Assembly (NCBI GenBank): GCA_050178135.1
Contig: JBFXGJ010000008.1
Location: 1-64,000, forward strand
DNA: 64,000 nt
From: UBA288 sp050178135
GTDB lineage: Archaea; Halobacteriota; Methanomicrobia; Methanomicrobiales; Methanospirillaceae
Direction of reading: 5' to 3'
The notes under the pieces are model-generated. The model did not search any database and was not told where the DNA came from. It saw only the letters and a program-made list of their open reading frames with translations. The translations under genes and the position numbers were made by a program. Positions 8,360 to 16,423 of this stretch are shown in pieces (within the stretch, counting starts at the first letter, position 1; every line of letters begins with the position of its first letter).

Positions 8360-8401
8360 AATATAAACGTTGGCAAGACCGCCGGGGCCATACTTTTAAT
8401 A
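8360..8401. promoter_or_regulatory. divergent promoter between L3 operon and nitroreductase
   Basis: On the minus strand, TTTATATT at 8360-8367 is a good archaeal TATA box facing L3 and predicts initiation near 8338. On the plus strand, TTTTAATA at 8394-8401 predicts initiation near 8424, just ahead of the nitroreductase ATG at 8441. This is one of the few AT-rich patches in the first 12 kb. Confidence 0.5.
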
Positions 8402-8440
8402 CCGAATCGGCAGATGCACAGAACGAGGCATACCAGGATC

Positions 8441-9190
8441 ATGTCGGCGAAGAGAGACGGCATCGGGCGTGATTTTCTCATGGCCACCCGGGCCGAGTTC
8501 ATGACCCCCTCGGACCAGATGCTCGGACTACCCCAGCCCCTGCTGGAGCTCTCGACCGGGGACGGGCCGGAGATCCCGCTGCCGAACCCGTCGGAGTGCG
8601 AGCTGCCGCCGCTCGACCTGTGGGAGGCGATCGTACGGAGGGAGTCGGTGCGGGAGTACGCGCCCGACCCGGTCTCACTCGCGGAGCTCTCCTACCTCCT
8701 CTTTGCGACGCAGGGGGTTCGGGGCGTGGTCGGCGGGGAGTACACGCTCCGGACGGTGCCGAGCGCGGGGGCGCGGCACGCGTTCGAGACGTACCTGCTG
8801 GTCAACCGCGTGGAGGGGGTGACCCCCGGCCTCTACCGGTACCTGGCGCTCGACCACCGGCTGATCGAGATCGAACGGGGCCCAGGGGTCGCCCACCGGG
8901 TGGCGGCCGCCTGCTACCACCAGCCGTTCATCGCGGACGCGGCGGTGGTCTTTCTCTGGACGGCGGTGCCGTACCGGATGACCTGGCGGTACGGGGAGCG
9001 GGGATATCGGTACCTCTTTATCGACGCGGGGCACGTCTGCCAGAACCTCTACCTTGCGGCGGAGCCGATCGGCTGCGGGGTCTGCGCTGTCGGGGCCTTC
9101 GACGACGAGGCGGGGGCGGAGGCGCTCGGGCTGGACAACGAGCAGCTCCTGATCTACGTGGCGGCGCTGGGACGGCGCCACTCTCCCTAG
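8441..9190 (+). CDS. SagB/ThcOx-type nitroreductase family flavoprotein
   Basis: 249 residues. The N-terminus (IGRDFLMATRAEF, then PSDQMLGLPQPLLEL) and the RRESVREYAPDPVSLAELSYLL core fit the FMN-dependent nitroreductase family, SagB/ThcOx-like branch, which oxidises azolines or other small substrates. The substrate cannot be told from sequence. The ATG at 8441 is chosen because an ATG at 8414 would lie upstream of the start site predicted from the TATA box. The ATG at 8480 would cut off family-conserved residues. The last four bases overlap the convergent neighbour. Confidence 0.8.
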   Translation: MSAKRDGIGRDFLMATRAEFMTPSDQMLGLPQPLLELSTGDGPEIPLPNPSECELPPLDLWEAIVRRESVREYAPDPVSLAELSYLLFATQGVRGVVGGEYTLRTVPSAGARHAFETYLLVNRVEGVTPGLYRYLALDHRLIEIERGPGVAHRVAAACYHQPFIADAAVVFLWTAVPYRMTWRYGERGYRYLFIDAGHVCQNLYLAAEPIGCGVCAVGAFDDEAGAEALGLDNEQLLIYVAALGRRHSP

Positions 9191-9513
9191 CCGACGTCGG
9201 GGAACTCGCGGGCCTCCTTCTCCAGGAAGTAGGCGAGAACGGTGCGGATCGCGACGATCGCGCCGAGCTGGGCGATCTCCTGGAGCCCGGGCTCGGTGAA
9301 GGTGAGGACGAGGTCGGCGACGATGAAGAACTCGAGCGCGAAGAGGATGCGGTTGGTGAAGGCGATCCGGATATCGCGGTAGGTGCGCTCGTGCCTGCCG
9401 AGCTCGCGAAGGGCGAGGTGAAAGGCGGCGACGACACCGGCATACACCGTGACGACGACGCCGACGAGGCCGAACCCGCGCGCGACGAGGTCGATAACGC
9501 CGATCGGATCCAT
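9187..9513 (-). CDS. DUF1622 family membrane protein
   Basis: 108 residues with three likely membrane helices: around residues 5-30 (GFGLVGVVVTVYAGVVAAF), 50-72 (ILFALEFFIVADLVLTF) and 80-98. A charged RHERTYRDIR loop separates the first two. This pattern matches DUF1622, whose function is not known. The gene converges on the nitroreductase with a 4-nt overlap. Confidence 0.75.
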   Translation of the reverse strand: MDPIGVIDLVARGFGLVGVVVTVYAGVVAAFHLALRELGRHERTYRDIRIAFTNRILFALEFFIVADLVLTFTEPGLQEIAQLGAIVAIRTVLAYFLEKEAREFPDVG

Positions 9514-9679
9514 GCGTCAGCGGGCCCTCCGCCCGGATCGGGAGGGGGCGGCACGCGGCGGGGAGGAGAGGACGCGCACGGCAGGGTCACCCGAGAGGAG
9601 GGTGCCCCGCGCGAGGGATATACCTTTCCGAGGGGCGGAACGGACCGTTCCGTCGCAGGTGAGGCGTTGAAAGAAGGAG

Positions 9680-9753
9680 TGGGCCCGCGGAGATTCGAAC
9701 TCCGGACCTCCGCCATGTCAAGGCGACGTCATAGCCAGCTAGACCACGAGCCC
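9680..9753 (-). tRNA. tRNA-Val (anticodon GAC)
   Basis: A full cloverleaf folds on the minus strand. The acceptor GGGCTCG pairs with CGGGCCC (one G-U pair) followed by discriminator A. The anticodon stem CGCC/GGCG encloses the 7-nt loop TTGACAT, giving anticodon GAC (valine). The T arm is CGGAG-TTCGAAT-CTCCG. CCA is not encoded and there is no intron. The gene stands alone downstream of serA. Confidence 0.95.
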
Positions 9754-9794
9754 GCTGCACCGCGTGTGTGCCTTACAAGATGGGCGGGATTCCT

Positions 9795-9803
9795 ATAAAA
9801 AAA
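9795..9803 (-). terminator. T-run ending serA, also the likely tRNA-Val TATA element
   Basis: Seven T residues on the minus strand (9797-9803) follow the serA stop by a few bases and look like an archaeal U-run terminator. The same bases form TTTTTTATA, an acceptable TATA box about 42 nt before the tRNA-Val 5' end. The dual role is inferred. Confidence 0.5.
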
Positions 9804-9809
9804 TGTACG

Positions 9810-11396
9810 TTAGATGTTCACGAACCAGGCGGAGAAGATGCCGGGATGGGTCCGGATCTCCTCGATCGCCTCGGCGGGGACATCGGAGTCGACGTTGAGG
9901 ACCATGATCGCCTCCTCGCCTGCATGGATCCGCCCGACCTGCATGCCGGCGATGTTGACGTTGACCCGCCCGAGGGTGGTCGAGGCCCGCCCGATCACGC
10001 CGGGCTGGTCCAGGTGCTTGGAGATGACCAGGTAGCCGGTGGGGTCGAGGTCCATCGTGTACCCGCCGATCGCGACCACGCGGCGGCGCTGGGAGGAGAA
10101 GACCGAGCCCTCGATCGTCTGCTCCCCGAGGTCGGTCCGGAGCGCGATCCGGACCAGGTTCTTGAAGCCCCCGGAGTCGCCGGTGACGGTCTCGCTGATC
10201 GCGATGCCGCGCTCCTCGGCGACCACCTCGGCGTTCACGATGTTGACCGGGAGGTGGAGGATCTGCTCGAGGAGCGCCTTCACGGTCTGGCGCGTCAGGT
10301 AGCGCGAGGCCTGGGGGAGGTGCGGGATCTCGCCCGCGTAGGTGATATGGAGCCCCTCGATCCGGCCGTCGGTGATCTGCATCAGGAGCCGGGCCATCCG
10401 GCCGGCGAGGTCGACGAACGGCTCGAGGGCCTCGGCCTGCTCGGCGGGGATGGTCGGGGCATTCACGACGTACTTCGCCTCGCCGCCGGCGAGCACCGAG
10501 AGGCACTGCCGCGCGACGGAGACGGCGACGTTGGACTGGGCCTCGACGGTGGACGCGCCGAGGTGGGGGGTCATGATCACCTGGTCAAGCTCGACGAGCG
10601 GGGAGTCGGTGGGCGGCTCGCACTCGTAGACGTCGAGGGCGGCGCCGGCCACCTTGCCAGCGACGAGGGCGTCGTAGAGGGCGGCTTCGTCGATGATCCC
10701 GCCCCGGGCGCAGTTGATGATCCGGACGCCGTCCTTCATCTGCGCGATCGTCTCGGCATTGATGAGGTGGCGGGTCTCCTTCATCAGGGGCGTGTGGATC
10801 GTGATGAAGTCCGCACGGCTGAAGAGCTCGGGGAGGTCGACGATCTCGACGCCGAGCTCACGCGCACGGTCCTTCGCGATGAACGGGTCGTACGCGACGA
10901 TCCGCATGTTCATGGCGGAGGCGCGGATCGCGACCTCCCTGCCGATCCGGCCGAAGCCGACGACGCCGAGGGTCTTCTCGTTCACCTCGACGCCGATGAA
11001 CTTCGACCGCTTCCACTGGCGGCCCTTGACCGAGGCGTTCGCCTGCGGGATGTTGCGCGCGAGCGAGAGCATCATGGCGCAGGTGTGCTCGGTGGCGGCG
11101 AGGGTGTTGCCCTCGGGGGCGTTCGCGACGATGATGCCCCGCCGCGTGGCGGCTGCGGTATCGATGTTGTCGACGCCGGCACCGGCCCGCCCGATGAACC
11201 GGAGCTTCGTCCCTGCCTCGATCACCCGTGCCGTGACCTCGGTTCCGGAACGGACGAGCAGGGCGTCGTATTCACCGATGATCCCGACCAGCGCGTCCTC
11301 GGAGAGGTCGGTCTTTACGTCGACGTCGACCTCGTTGCGCAGGATCTCGATCCCCTCCTCGGCCAGCGGATCGCTCACAAGCACTCGATAGTTCAT
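9810..11396 (-). CDS. serA: D-3-phosphoglycerate dehydrogenase
   Basis: 528 residues, the long form of SerA. The N-terminal substrate-binding part (LVSDPLAEEGIEIL) is split by a Rossmann domain with GVVGFGRIG near residue 145. The 2-hydroxyacid dehydrogenase motifs follow: CARGGIIDE for the catalytic Arg region and TPHLGASTVEAQ for the catalytic His. After residue 320 come an intervening domain and a C-terminal ACT domain (GYLVISKHLDQPGVIGRAS) that probably senses serine. The enzyme catalyses the first step of serine synthesis. It stands alone, with its own T-run terminator. Confidence 0.95.
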   Translation of the reverse strand: MNYRVLVSDPLAEEGIEILRNEVDVDVKTDLSEDALVGIIGEYDALLVRSGTEVTARVIEAGTKLRFIGRAGAGVDNIDTAAATRRGIIVANAPEGNTLAATEHTCAMMLSLARNIPQANASVKGRQWKRSKFIGVEVNEKTLGVVGFGRIGREVAIRASAMNMRIVAYDPFIAKDRARELGVEIVDLPELFSRADFITIHTPLMKETRHLINAETIAQMKDGVRIINCARGGIIDEAALYDALVAGKVAGAALDVYECEPPTDSPLVELDQVIMTPHLGASTVEAQSNVAVSVARQCLSVLAGGEAKYVVNAPTIPAEQAEALEPFVDLAGRMARLLMQITDGRIEGLHITYAGEIPHLPQASRYLTRQTVKALLEQILHLPVNIVNAEVVAEERGIAISETVTGDSGGFKNLVRIALRTDLGEQTIEGSVFSSQRRRVVAIGGYTMDLDPTGYLVISKHLDQPGVIGRASTTLGRVNVNIAGMQVGRIHAGEEAIMVLNVDSDVPAEAIEEIRTHPGIFSAWFVNI

Positions 11397-11461
11397 TCTT
11401 AAACCCGGTACACGTTTCGTCTCAAGGTTTAAGAGGGGTGCGGTGGAGGCGGGTTGCCGGC

Positions 11462-11752
11462 CTACTGCCGGCGCGCCTCGAGGACGGCGAGGACGTCGTC
11501 GAGCCCGACACCGGAGGCGCGGAGGGCGACCAGCACGTGGAAGAGAAGGTCGGCCGCTTCGTTCGCGATCCGGTCGGGGTCGCCGTTCTTCACGGCGAGG
11601 ATGAATTCGGTCGCCTCTTCACCGACCTTCTCGAGGGGCTTGTCGATCCCCTTGCGGTGGGCGAGGAGCGAGCAGACGTACGAGCCCTCCCGGGGGTTGG
11701 TCGCCCGGTCCTCGATGACGGCCCAGAGGTCGGCGAGGGTCTCAGTCTTCAT
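11462..11752 (-). CDS. hisE: phosphoribosyl-ATP pyrophosphatase
   Basis: 96 residues. The KPLEKVGEEATEFILAVKNGD and NEAADLLFHVLVAL helices are the all-alpha MazG-like HisE fold with Mg-binding acidic residues. It hydrolyses PR-ATP to PR-AMP, the second step of histidine synthesis. The ATG at 11752 lies inside the end of the NusA-like gene (11-nt overlap), with GAGGAGG in that gene's last codons serving as ribosome-binding site. No other his gene is in the window. Confidence 0.93.
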   Translation of the reverse strand: MKTETLADLWAVIEDRATNPREGSYVCSLLAHRKGIDKPLEKVGEEATEFILAVKNGDPDRIANEAADLLFHVLVALRASGVGLDDVLAVLEARRQ

Positions 11753-12224
11753 GGTCCGCCTCCTCCTCCGGTGCCGCCGCCGCATCCGTCTCGGGAGCTA
11801 CCCGGACGTCGTCGACCACGATCTCGAAGAACCGCCGCACGAGGAGGCGGACCTTCTCGATGGTGCAGCCGTTCCGGCCGATGACGATCCCCAGGTCCTC
11901 CCGGTGCCGGAGGAGGAGGTCGACCTCCCCCTCGGCGGAGGCGGGGCCGAGGCCCGCAAGCTGTGCCGGGCGGATGATGTTGGCGATGAAGGCCTCCGGC
12001 GTCTCTGCATACTCCACCATCTCGAGCCGGCGGCCGAGCTGGCGGGAGAGCCGCTGGATGTTCTCTCCCTTCTTGCCGATCGCGAGCCCCATGTCTCCGG
12101 GCTTGATCACGTAGATCACCCGGTCGAACCGGTCGTCGATGATGCAGTCGACCGCCGTGGAGCGCGTGAGGATGCGGAGCTCCTCGATATAGCGCCGCTC
12201 CTTGAAACCGATGCTCCTCTCCAT
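11742..12224 (-). CDS. nusA: NusA-like KH-domain transcription termination factor
   Basis: 160 residues with two KH domains, each with its GxxG loop (GLAIGKKGENI and GIVIGRNGCTI). This is the archaeal NusA-like protein, lacking the bacterial N-terminal and S1 domains. It is thought to bind nascent RNA during termination. The Glu/Asp/Ala-rich tail after residue 143 is an extension. In many archaea this gene sits by rpoA2 and S12; here it is coupled to hisE instead. Confidence 0.88.
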   Translation of the reverse strand: MERSIGFKERRYIEELRILTRSTAVDCIIDDRFDRVIYVIKPGDMGLAIGKKGENIQRLSRQLGRRLEMVEYAETPEAFIANIIRPAQLAGLGPASAEGEVDLLLRHREDLGIVIGRNGCTIEKVRLLVRRFFEIVVDDVRVAPETDAAAAPEEEADHED

Positions 12225-12288
12225 ATCGAATGCCGCTACTCTATTCCCCGCGACGAGAGATTAAGGAAACGGAATTTGTCGGGAAGGG

Positions 12289-12296
12289 AAAAAAAA
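12289..12296 (-). terminator. T8 run after the lipoprotein gene
   Basis: Eight consecutive T residues on the minus strand lie 10-18 nt beyond the stop of the downstream lipoprotein gene, with a C-rich flank. This fits an archaeal U-tract terminator. No strong hairpin precedes it. Confidence 0.6.
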
Positions 12297-12306
12297 GGGG
12301 AGACGG

Positions 12307-12927
12307 TCACTTCAGCGCGGCGAGGCCGGCGAAGTCGATCGCGTCGACGAGGGCGTCGAGGTCGGCGGGGGTGGCGTCACCGACCTGGACGTGCACCAGG
12401 AAGCGGTCGCCGGCGAGGACCATCATGCTGTGCTCGTTCGCCTTCTTCTGCTCGATCCGCCAGGCGGGCTGCCCGTCGGCGGTGGCCCGTTTGATCGACA
12501 TCTCGGTCGAGTCGAGCTGCGTGAACGAGGACCACTGCTGCTTGAGCGGGCTGACGGCCATGCCGTTGTCGGTGATCACGATGGTGCCGCCGGCCTTCTC
12601 GTCGCCGGCCTTGGCGTAGTCGCCCGTGGCGAAGGTGTAGTCGCGGCCCTCGTTGTCCTTGAGGGTCATGCCTTCGCCCTCGCCGTCGAGGGTCCAGGGA
12701 CCGGCGGTCTTCGGCAGGAACGGCATCAGCCGGTCGTAGCCGACGGCCGGGCCGGCGGGGCCAGCGGTGCCGGCGGCGGTGACGCCTGCCGTCCCGGCGG
12801 CGGTGGGTGCCGGGGTGGTCGCGGTGCCGTTCGAGCCCGAGGTGCAGCCGGCCGCCGCGAGGGCAGCGCCCAGCACGACGAGCAGGGCGAGGACGCCGAG
12901 CAGGTTGAATCCGTTCTTCCGGTTCAT
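12307..12927 (-). CDS. secreted lipoprotein, paralogue 1
   Basis: 206 residues from the ATG at 12927. A hydrophobic signal peptide (LLGVLALLVVLGAALAAAG) ends in a lipobox (LAAAGC), followed by a Gly/Thr/Ala-rich spacer to about residue 65 and a globular domain. The domain resembles the next gene's product: both have a GMTL(K/D)-type strand, a VITDNG/VIQDNG motif and a C-terminal DALVDAID(F/L)AGLA-like helix. No family is recognised. Function unknown; it is likely membrane-anchored outside the cell. Confidence 0.75.
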   Translation of the reverse strand: MNRKNGFNLLGVLALLVVLGAALAAAGCTSGSNGTATTPAPTAAGTAGVTAAGTAGPAGPAVGYDRLMPFLPKTAGPWTLDGEGEGMTLKDNEGRDYTFATGDYAKAGDEKAGGTIVITDNGMAVSPLKQQWSSFTQLDSTEMSIKRATADGQPAWRIEQKKANEHSMMVLAGDRFLVHVQVGDATPADLDALVDAIDFAGLAALK

Positions 12928-12967
12928 GGATCTCCGGTCGAGATCATGGGAGGGGAGAGGATTAAGG

Positions 12968-13561
12968 CTATCGCAGGCGTGCAAGGCCGTCGAGGTCGAG
13001 GGCGGCAACGAAGGCGTCGTAATCGGCCGGTTGTGCGTCGGTGACGGCGAGGTAGACGATGTAGCGGTCGGCGACGACGAGGTAGAGGCTCGTGGAGCGC
13101 TCGTCGCGGACCTCGTAGGCCCGGTACCCGCGGACGGTGGTACGGGTGAGCCCGCCGGCGGACTGGGGGGCGCCCTCGAGGAGCCCGAGGAGCTTGGCGA
13201 AGCCGATCGGCTGCCCGCCGTTGTCCTGGATCACCAGGTCGACGTCGCCGGCGGCGGTGCCGTTCGGGGCGGTGACGGGGACGTAGCTCGCGGTGACGGT
13301 GACGAGGGTGAAGCCGTCCTCGTCGAGGGTCATGCCGGCGGGGGGCGCGAGGAACCGCCAGCCCCCGGGGGCGGGCGGGGCGAACCGGGCGAGGGTGTCG
13401 GACGGGACGACCGTCGCCCCGTCGTGCGGAGCGGCGGTGGTCGACTCCGGCAGGATGCGGGTGGGGTCGTCGGCATCGTCGATACAGCCGGCGGCGAGCG
13501 CGGCGAGGACGAGGAGGAGCACGGCGGCGAGGAGCGGTACGGTGGACCGGAGAGCGCGCAT
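12968..13561 (-). CDS. secreted lipoprotein, paralogue 2
   Basis: 197 residues. The signal peptide ends with the lipobox LAAGC near residue 25. The ectodomain has the same order of motifs as its downstream neighbour (PPAGMTLDEDG, DLVIQDNGGQPIGFAKLL, then a DAFVAALDLDGLARLR C-terminus), so the pair arose by tandem duplication. The gap between them is 40 nt and they may be co-transcribed. No known function. Confidence 0.75.
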   Translation of the reverse strand: MRALRSTVPLLAAVLLLVLAALAAGCIDDADDPTRILPESTTAAPHDGATVVPSDTLARFAPPAPGGWRFLAPPAGMTLDEDGFTLVTVTASYVPVTAPNGTAAGDVDLVIQDNGGQPIGFAKLLGLLEGAPQSAGGLTRTTVRGYRAYEVRDERSTSLYLVVADRYIVYLAVTDAQPADYDAFVAALDLDGLARLR

Positions 13562-13613
13562 CAGGAGGATCTGTGACGCGGGATGGTTAAGCCTGCCGGG
13601 GGAGAACGGGTCG

Positions 13614-13621
13614 AAAAAAAA
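13614..13621 (-). terminator. T8 run after the cohesin-protein gene
   Basis: Eight T residues on the minus strand lie about 19 nt past the stop of the large surface-protein gene, between it and the lipoprotein pair. This is a likely U-tract terminator. Confidence 0.6.
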
Positions 13622-13639
13622 CGGGAGGGGCGGGTATCG

Positions 13640-16276
13640 TCACCGGATGATGGTGACGAGGTTGGACTTGGTCACCGACTTGGTGGTGCCGTCCGCCCAG
13701 GTGACGGTCAGCTTCGCTGAGTAGGTGGCCTTCTTCTGGTACCAGACGTAGGGGTTCTGCTTGGTCGAGGTCTTCCAGGAGACCGCGCCGACGCTGGTCG
13801 GGTTGAAGTCCCAGGCCCACTTGACGGGCTTGGGGTTCGAGAGGTCGGTGAACTGGACCTTCAGCGACGCGACGCCGGAGAGCGGGGCGGCGGAGAAGTC
13901 GACCGTCTTGTCGCCGGGCTGCTGGGTGGTGACCGTCGCAGTCGGCTGGACCGTGGGCTGGCCCGTGGTCGGGACGACGCCCTGGGCGAACTCGACGTAG
14001 TTGAAGTTCACCCGGTCGTTCTTGATGATGAGCTTGAGCTGGTGCGTGCCGGCCGTGAGGCTGAGCGGGAGGGTGAAGGTCTTGTAGGTGCTGAACCCGC
14101 CGGTGCCGCCGATCTGGGCGGTGCCGATGAGGACGTTGTCCTGGTAGACCTCGATCGACTTGGTCGCGGCGTCGGGGTTCGCGGCGCGGAACATCGCGGT
14201 GTACTGGCCGGTCTGGGCGATCTGGGCGGTGTAGATCAGGTATTCGCCGGCGCGGACCCAGCCGATGTTGTGGCTGGCCTCGGAGGTGGACCACTCGATA
14301 TCGACGCTCTCGGACGGGCGGTAGGCGCCGCCCTCGTTCGCGAGGGTGGTGTCGAAGTAGGCGACGTTCTGGCCGCCGCGGTCATAGTTCTCGGCCTGGA
14401 TGCGGCCGGGGACCACGTTGCCGGGGCCGTAGGGCGAGGTGGTGACGGTGGGCTGAGCCGTGGTGGTGCCGGTGGGCGCCGCGGTGGTGGTCGGCACCTG
14501 CGTCTGGGTGGTCGTCGGGACGGCACCGGAGCAGAAGCTCATCCAGTCCAGGTTGATCCGGCCGACGCCCTCGAAGGCGATGGTGACGACGTGCCGGCCG
14601 ACGGTGAGGTCGAGCGGCGTCGTGGCGGTGAACTCCTGGTAGGTCGTCCAGCCGCCGGTGCCGGCGACGTTGATCTGGCCGGCGGGGACGCCGTCGACGT
14701 AGACCTTGAGGGCCTTGGTCGCGGCGTCGGGGTTCGCAGCCCGGAGCTTCAGCTCGTATGCCTGGGCGGCGGCGGCGTCGACGGAGTAGCGGAGGTACTC
14801 GCCGGCACGGGTGTAGGCGACGTTGGTGATGCCGTTCCCGGTCTCGAGGTCGACGCCCTCATTGGGCCGGAGGGCCTTCTCGTTGCCGAGGTTCTCGGGC
14901 TCGTAGTCGCTGTAGGCGACGTTCTGGCCGCCGGTGTCGAAGTGCTCGGACTGGACCGTGCACGGGATGGCGTGCGGGGCGGGGAAGGGCTGCTGGCCGC
15001 CGGGGGTCGGCGTCGCGGTCACGGTGGCGGTGGGCTCAACCGTCGGGGTGGCGGTGGGCTCTGCCGTGGGCGTCGCCGTCGGGGTCGCGGTGGCGGTCGG
15101 CTCGACCGTGGGCGTCTCGGTGACGGTGACGGTCGGCTCGACGGTCGGGGTCTCCGTCGGCGTCGCGGTGGCGGTCGTGGTCACGGGTGCGGTGACGGTG
15201 ATGTTGACGGACTTGGAGTCGGTCGCGCCGGTCAGGTTCGTGACGGTGAGGGTCACCTGGAACGTGCCGGGGTTCTTGTAGGTCCGGCTCGGGCTCGGCT
15301 GGTAGCTGATGGCGCCGTCACCGAACTGCCAGTAGTACGAGACCGCGTGCTGCGACATGTCGGTGAACTTCACATAGAGCGGGGCGGCGCCCGTGTACTT
15401 GCTGTTCGTGAAGTCGGCGACGGGGGCGCCGGCGCCCACCTGCTCGAGGGTGAGCTGGACGGGCACGGTGGCGCCGGCGAGCGGCGTCACGGGGTTCGCG
15501 AGGGTCGCGGTGATGTACCCGGGCATGCGTGCCTCGATCAGCTGGACGGCCCCACCCGTGAGGGAGTGGGTGACGTTCAGGGGCCCGCTCGCGGTGGTGC
15601 CCTTGAGGACGCCGTCAAAGTAGACCTCCGCGCCCGCCGGCGTGGTGGAGACCAGGTAGTAGCCGACCGTGGAGACGGTCGGGGTTGCCGTGGGCGTCGC
15701 CGTCGGGGTGGCGGTTGCCGTCGGGGTTGCCGTGGCGGTGGGTGTCGCTGTCGGCGTGGCTGTCGGAGTGCCGACAGTCAGCTGGCCGGGAGGAGACGTG
15801 ACGGCGTAGATGTTACCATTGCGGTCCTGAAAACCGAGATTCGTGCTCGGGGTGATGGTAATCGAGGTGACACCTACTGATTTTCCTCGAAGGGTTAAAG
15901 TCCCCACATTGACATTTGTTGCCCCAAGAGGAACTTCCTCGTTCAAATCTACCATCCTTAATGTGATAGTGGAGTTGGGCAAGAAATAGTCCTGATTTTC
16001 TTTGCTATGCACTGTTGCCCAAGCGGGCCATGTCACCGCACTAATCTCTGCGGTGGATGGATTCGATAGTGTCAGACTAAATTCAACCCCCGAAATACCA
16101 TTCGCGGCGGAGTCGAGCACGATAGGAACCTGGACGGTCCCGCCGACATCGTTGATCGTGAATGTCCCGGTGGTCACCGTCGCAGCGGATGCGCCGGCGA
16201 CGAGGGCGCATGCGGCCGCGAGGACCAGGGCGAGGAGGAGGAATCGCCCCGTCCGGGAATGGTTCTGTCCGTTCAT
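13640..16276 (-). CDS. large surface protein with cohesin-like, PEGA, PKD and two CBM6-like domains
   Basis: 878 residues. A signal peptide (1-32) is followed by a cohesin-like domain (about 33-168). That domain shows VQVPIVLDSAANGISGVEF, then NVGTLTLRGKSVGVTSI, then DRNGNIY, the strand order of archaeal cohesin modules. After a Pro-Thr linker come PEGA (about 205-285), PKD (290-375, YYWQFGDG), a second PT linker, two CBM6-like jelly rolls (455-590 and 625-775) and a C-terminal PKD-like domain. The ATG at 16276 is the natural start before the signal peptide. It probably sits outside the cell and could be the docking scaffold for the dockerin proteins of this window. That role is inferred from the domain, not shown. 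Confidence 0.75.
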   Translation of the reverse strand: MNGQNHSRTGRFLLLALVLAAACALVAGASAATVTTGTFTINDVGGTVQVPIVLDSAANGISGVEFSLTLSNPSTAEISAVTWPAWATVHSKENQDYFLPNSTITLRMVDLNEEVPLGATNVNVGTLTLRGKSVGVTSITITPSTNLGFQDRNGNIYAVTSPPGQLTVGTPTATPTATPTATATPTATATPTATPTATPTVSTVGYYLVSTTPAGAEVYFDGVLKGTTASGPLNVTHSLTGGAVQLIEARMPGYITATLANPVTPLAGATVPVQLTLEQVGAGAPVADFTNSKYTGAAPLYVKFTDMSQHAVSYYWQFGDGAISYQPSPSRTYKNPGTFQVTLTVTNLTGATDSKSVNITVTAPVTTTATATPTETPTVEPTVTVTETPTVEPTATATPTATPTAEPTATPTVEPTATVTATPTPGGQQPFPAPHAIPCTVQSEHFDTGGQNVAYSDYEPENLGNEKALRPNEGVDLETGNGITNVAYTRAGEYLRYSVDAAAAQAYELKLRAANPDAATKALKVYVDGVPAGQINVAGTGGWTTYQEFTATTPLDLTVGRHVVTIAFEGVGRINLDWMSFCSGAVPTTTQTQVPTTTAAPTGTTTAQPTVTTSPYGPGNVVPGRIQAENYDRGGQNVAYFDTTLANEGGAYRPSESVDIEWSTSEASHNIGWVRAGEYLIYTAQIAQTGQYTAMFRAANPDAATKSIEVYQDNVLIGTAQIGGTGGFSTYKTFTLPLSLTAGTHQLKLIIKNDRVNFNYVEFAQGVVPTTGQPTVQPTATVTTQQPGDKTVDFSAAPLSGVASLKVQFTDLSNPKPVKWAWDFNPTSVGAVSWKTSTKQNPYVWYQKKATYSAKLTVTWADGTTKSVTKSNLVTIIR
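15841..16110. other. AT-rich patch coding most of the cohesin-like domain
   Basis: By hand count, G+C falls to about 45 percent at 15901-16020. An ordinary coding line of this window that I counted (18841-18900) is 75 percent. Codons such as ATT, TTT, AAA, AAT and GTT become common only here. The change coincides with the cohesin-like domain, and the linker and later domains return to high G+C. This suggests the module has a different origin from the rest of the gene. Confidence 0.6.
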
Positions 16277-16423
16277 AGTTACAATTGGCCCCGTGATCAC
16301 ACATAATGTTTCGCCTTTCCGGGGATCACCGGCGGAAGCGGGATCGGACAAATCCCGCGAAAGCAGCGCTGTTTCTCACGAGGAGCTCGGAAAAGGGGGA
16401 TTCGCCGGCGGACCGCTCACCGG

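Noticed and set aside
15640..15780. Short tandem repeats that could suggest a repeat array
   Set aside because: They encode the Pro-Thr linker of the cohesin-like protein in frame. Period and sequence are those of PT-rich linkers, not CRISPR or satellite DNA.
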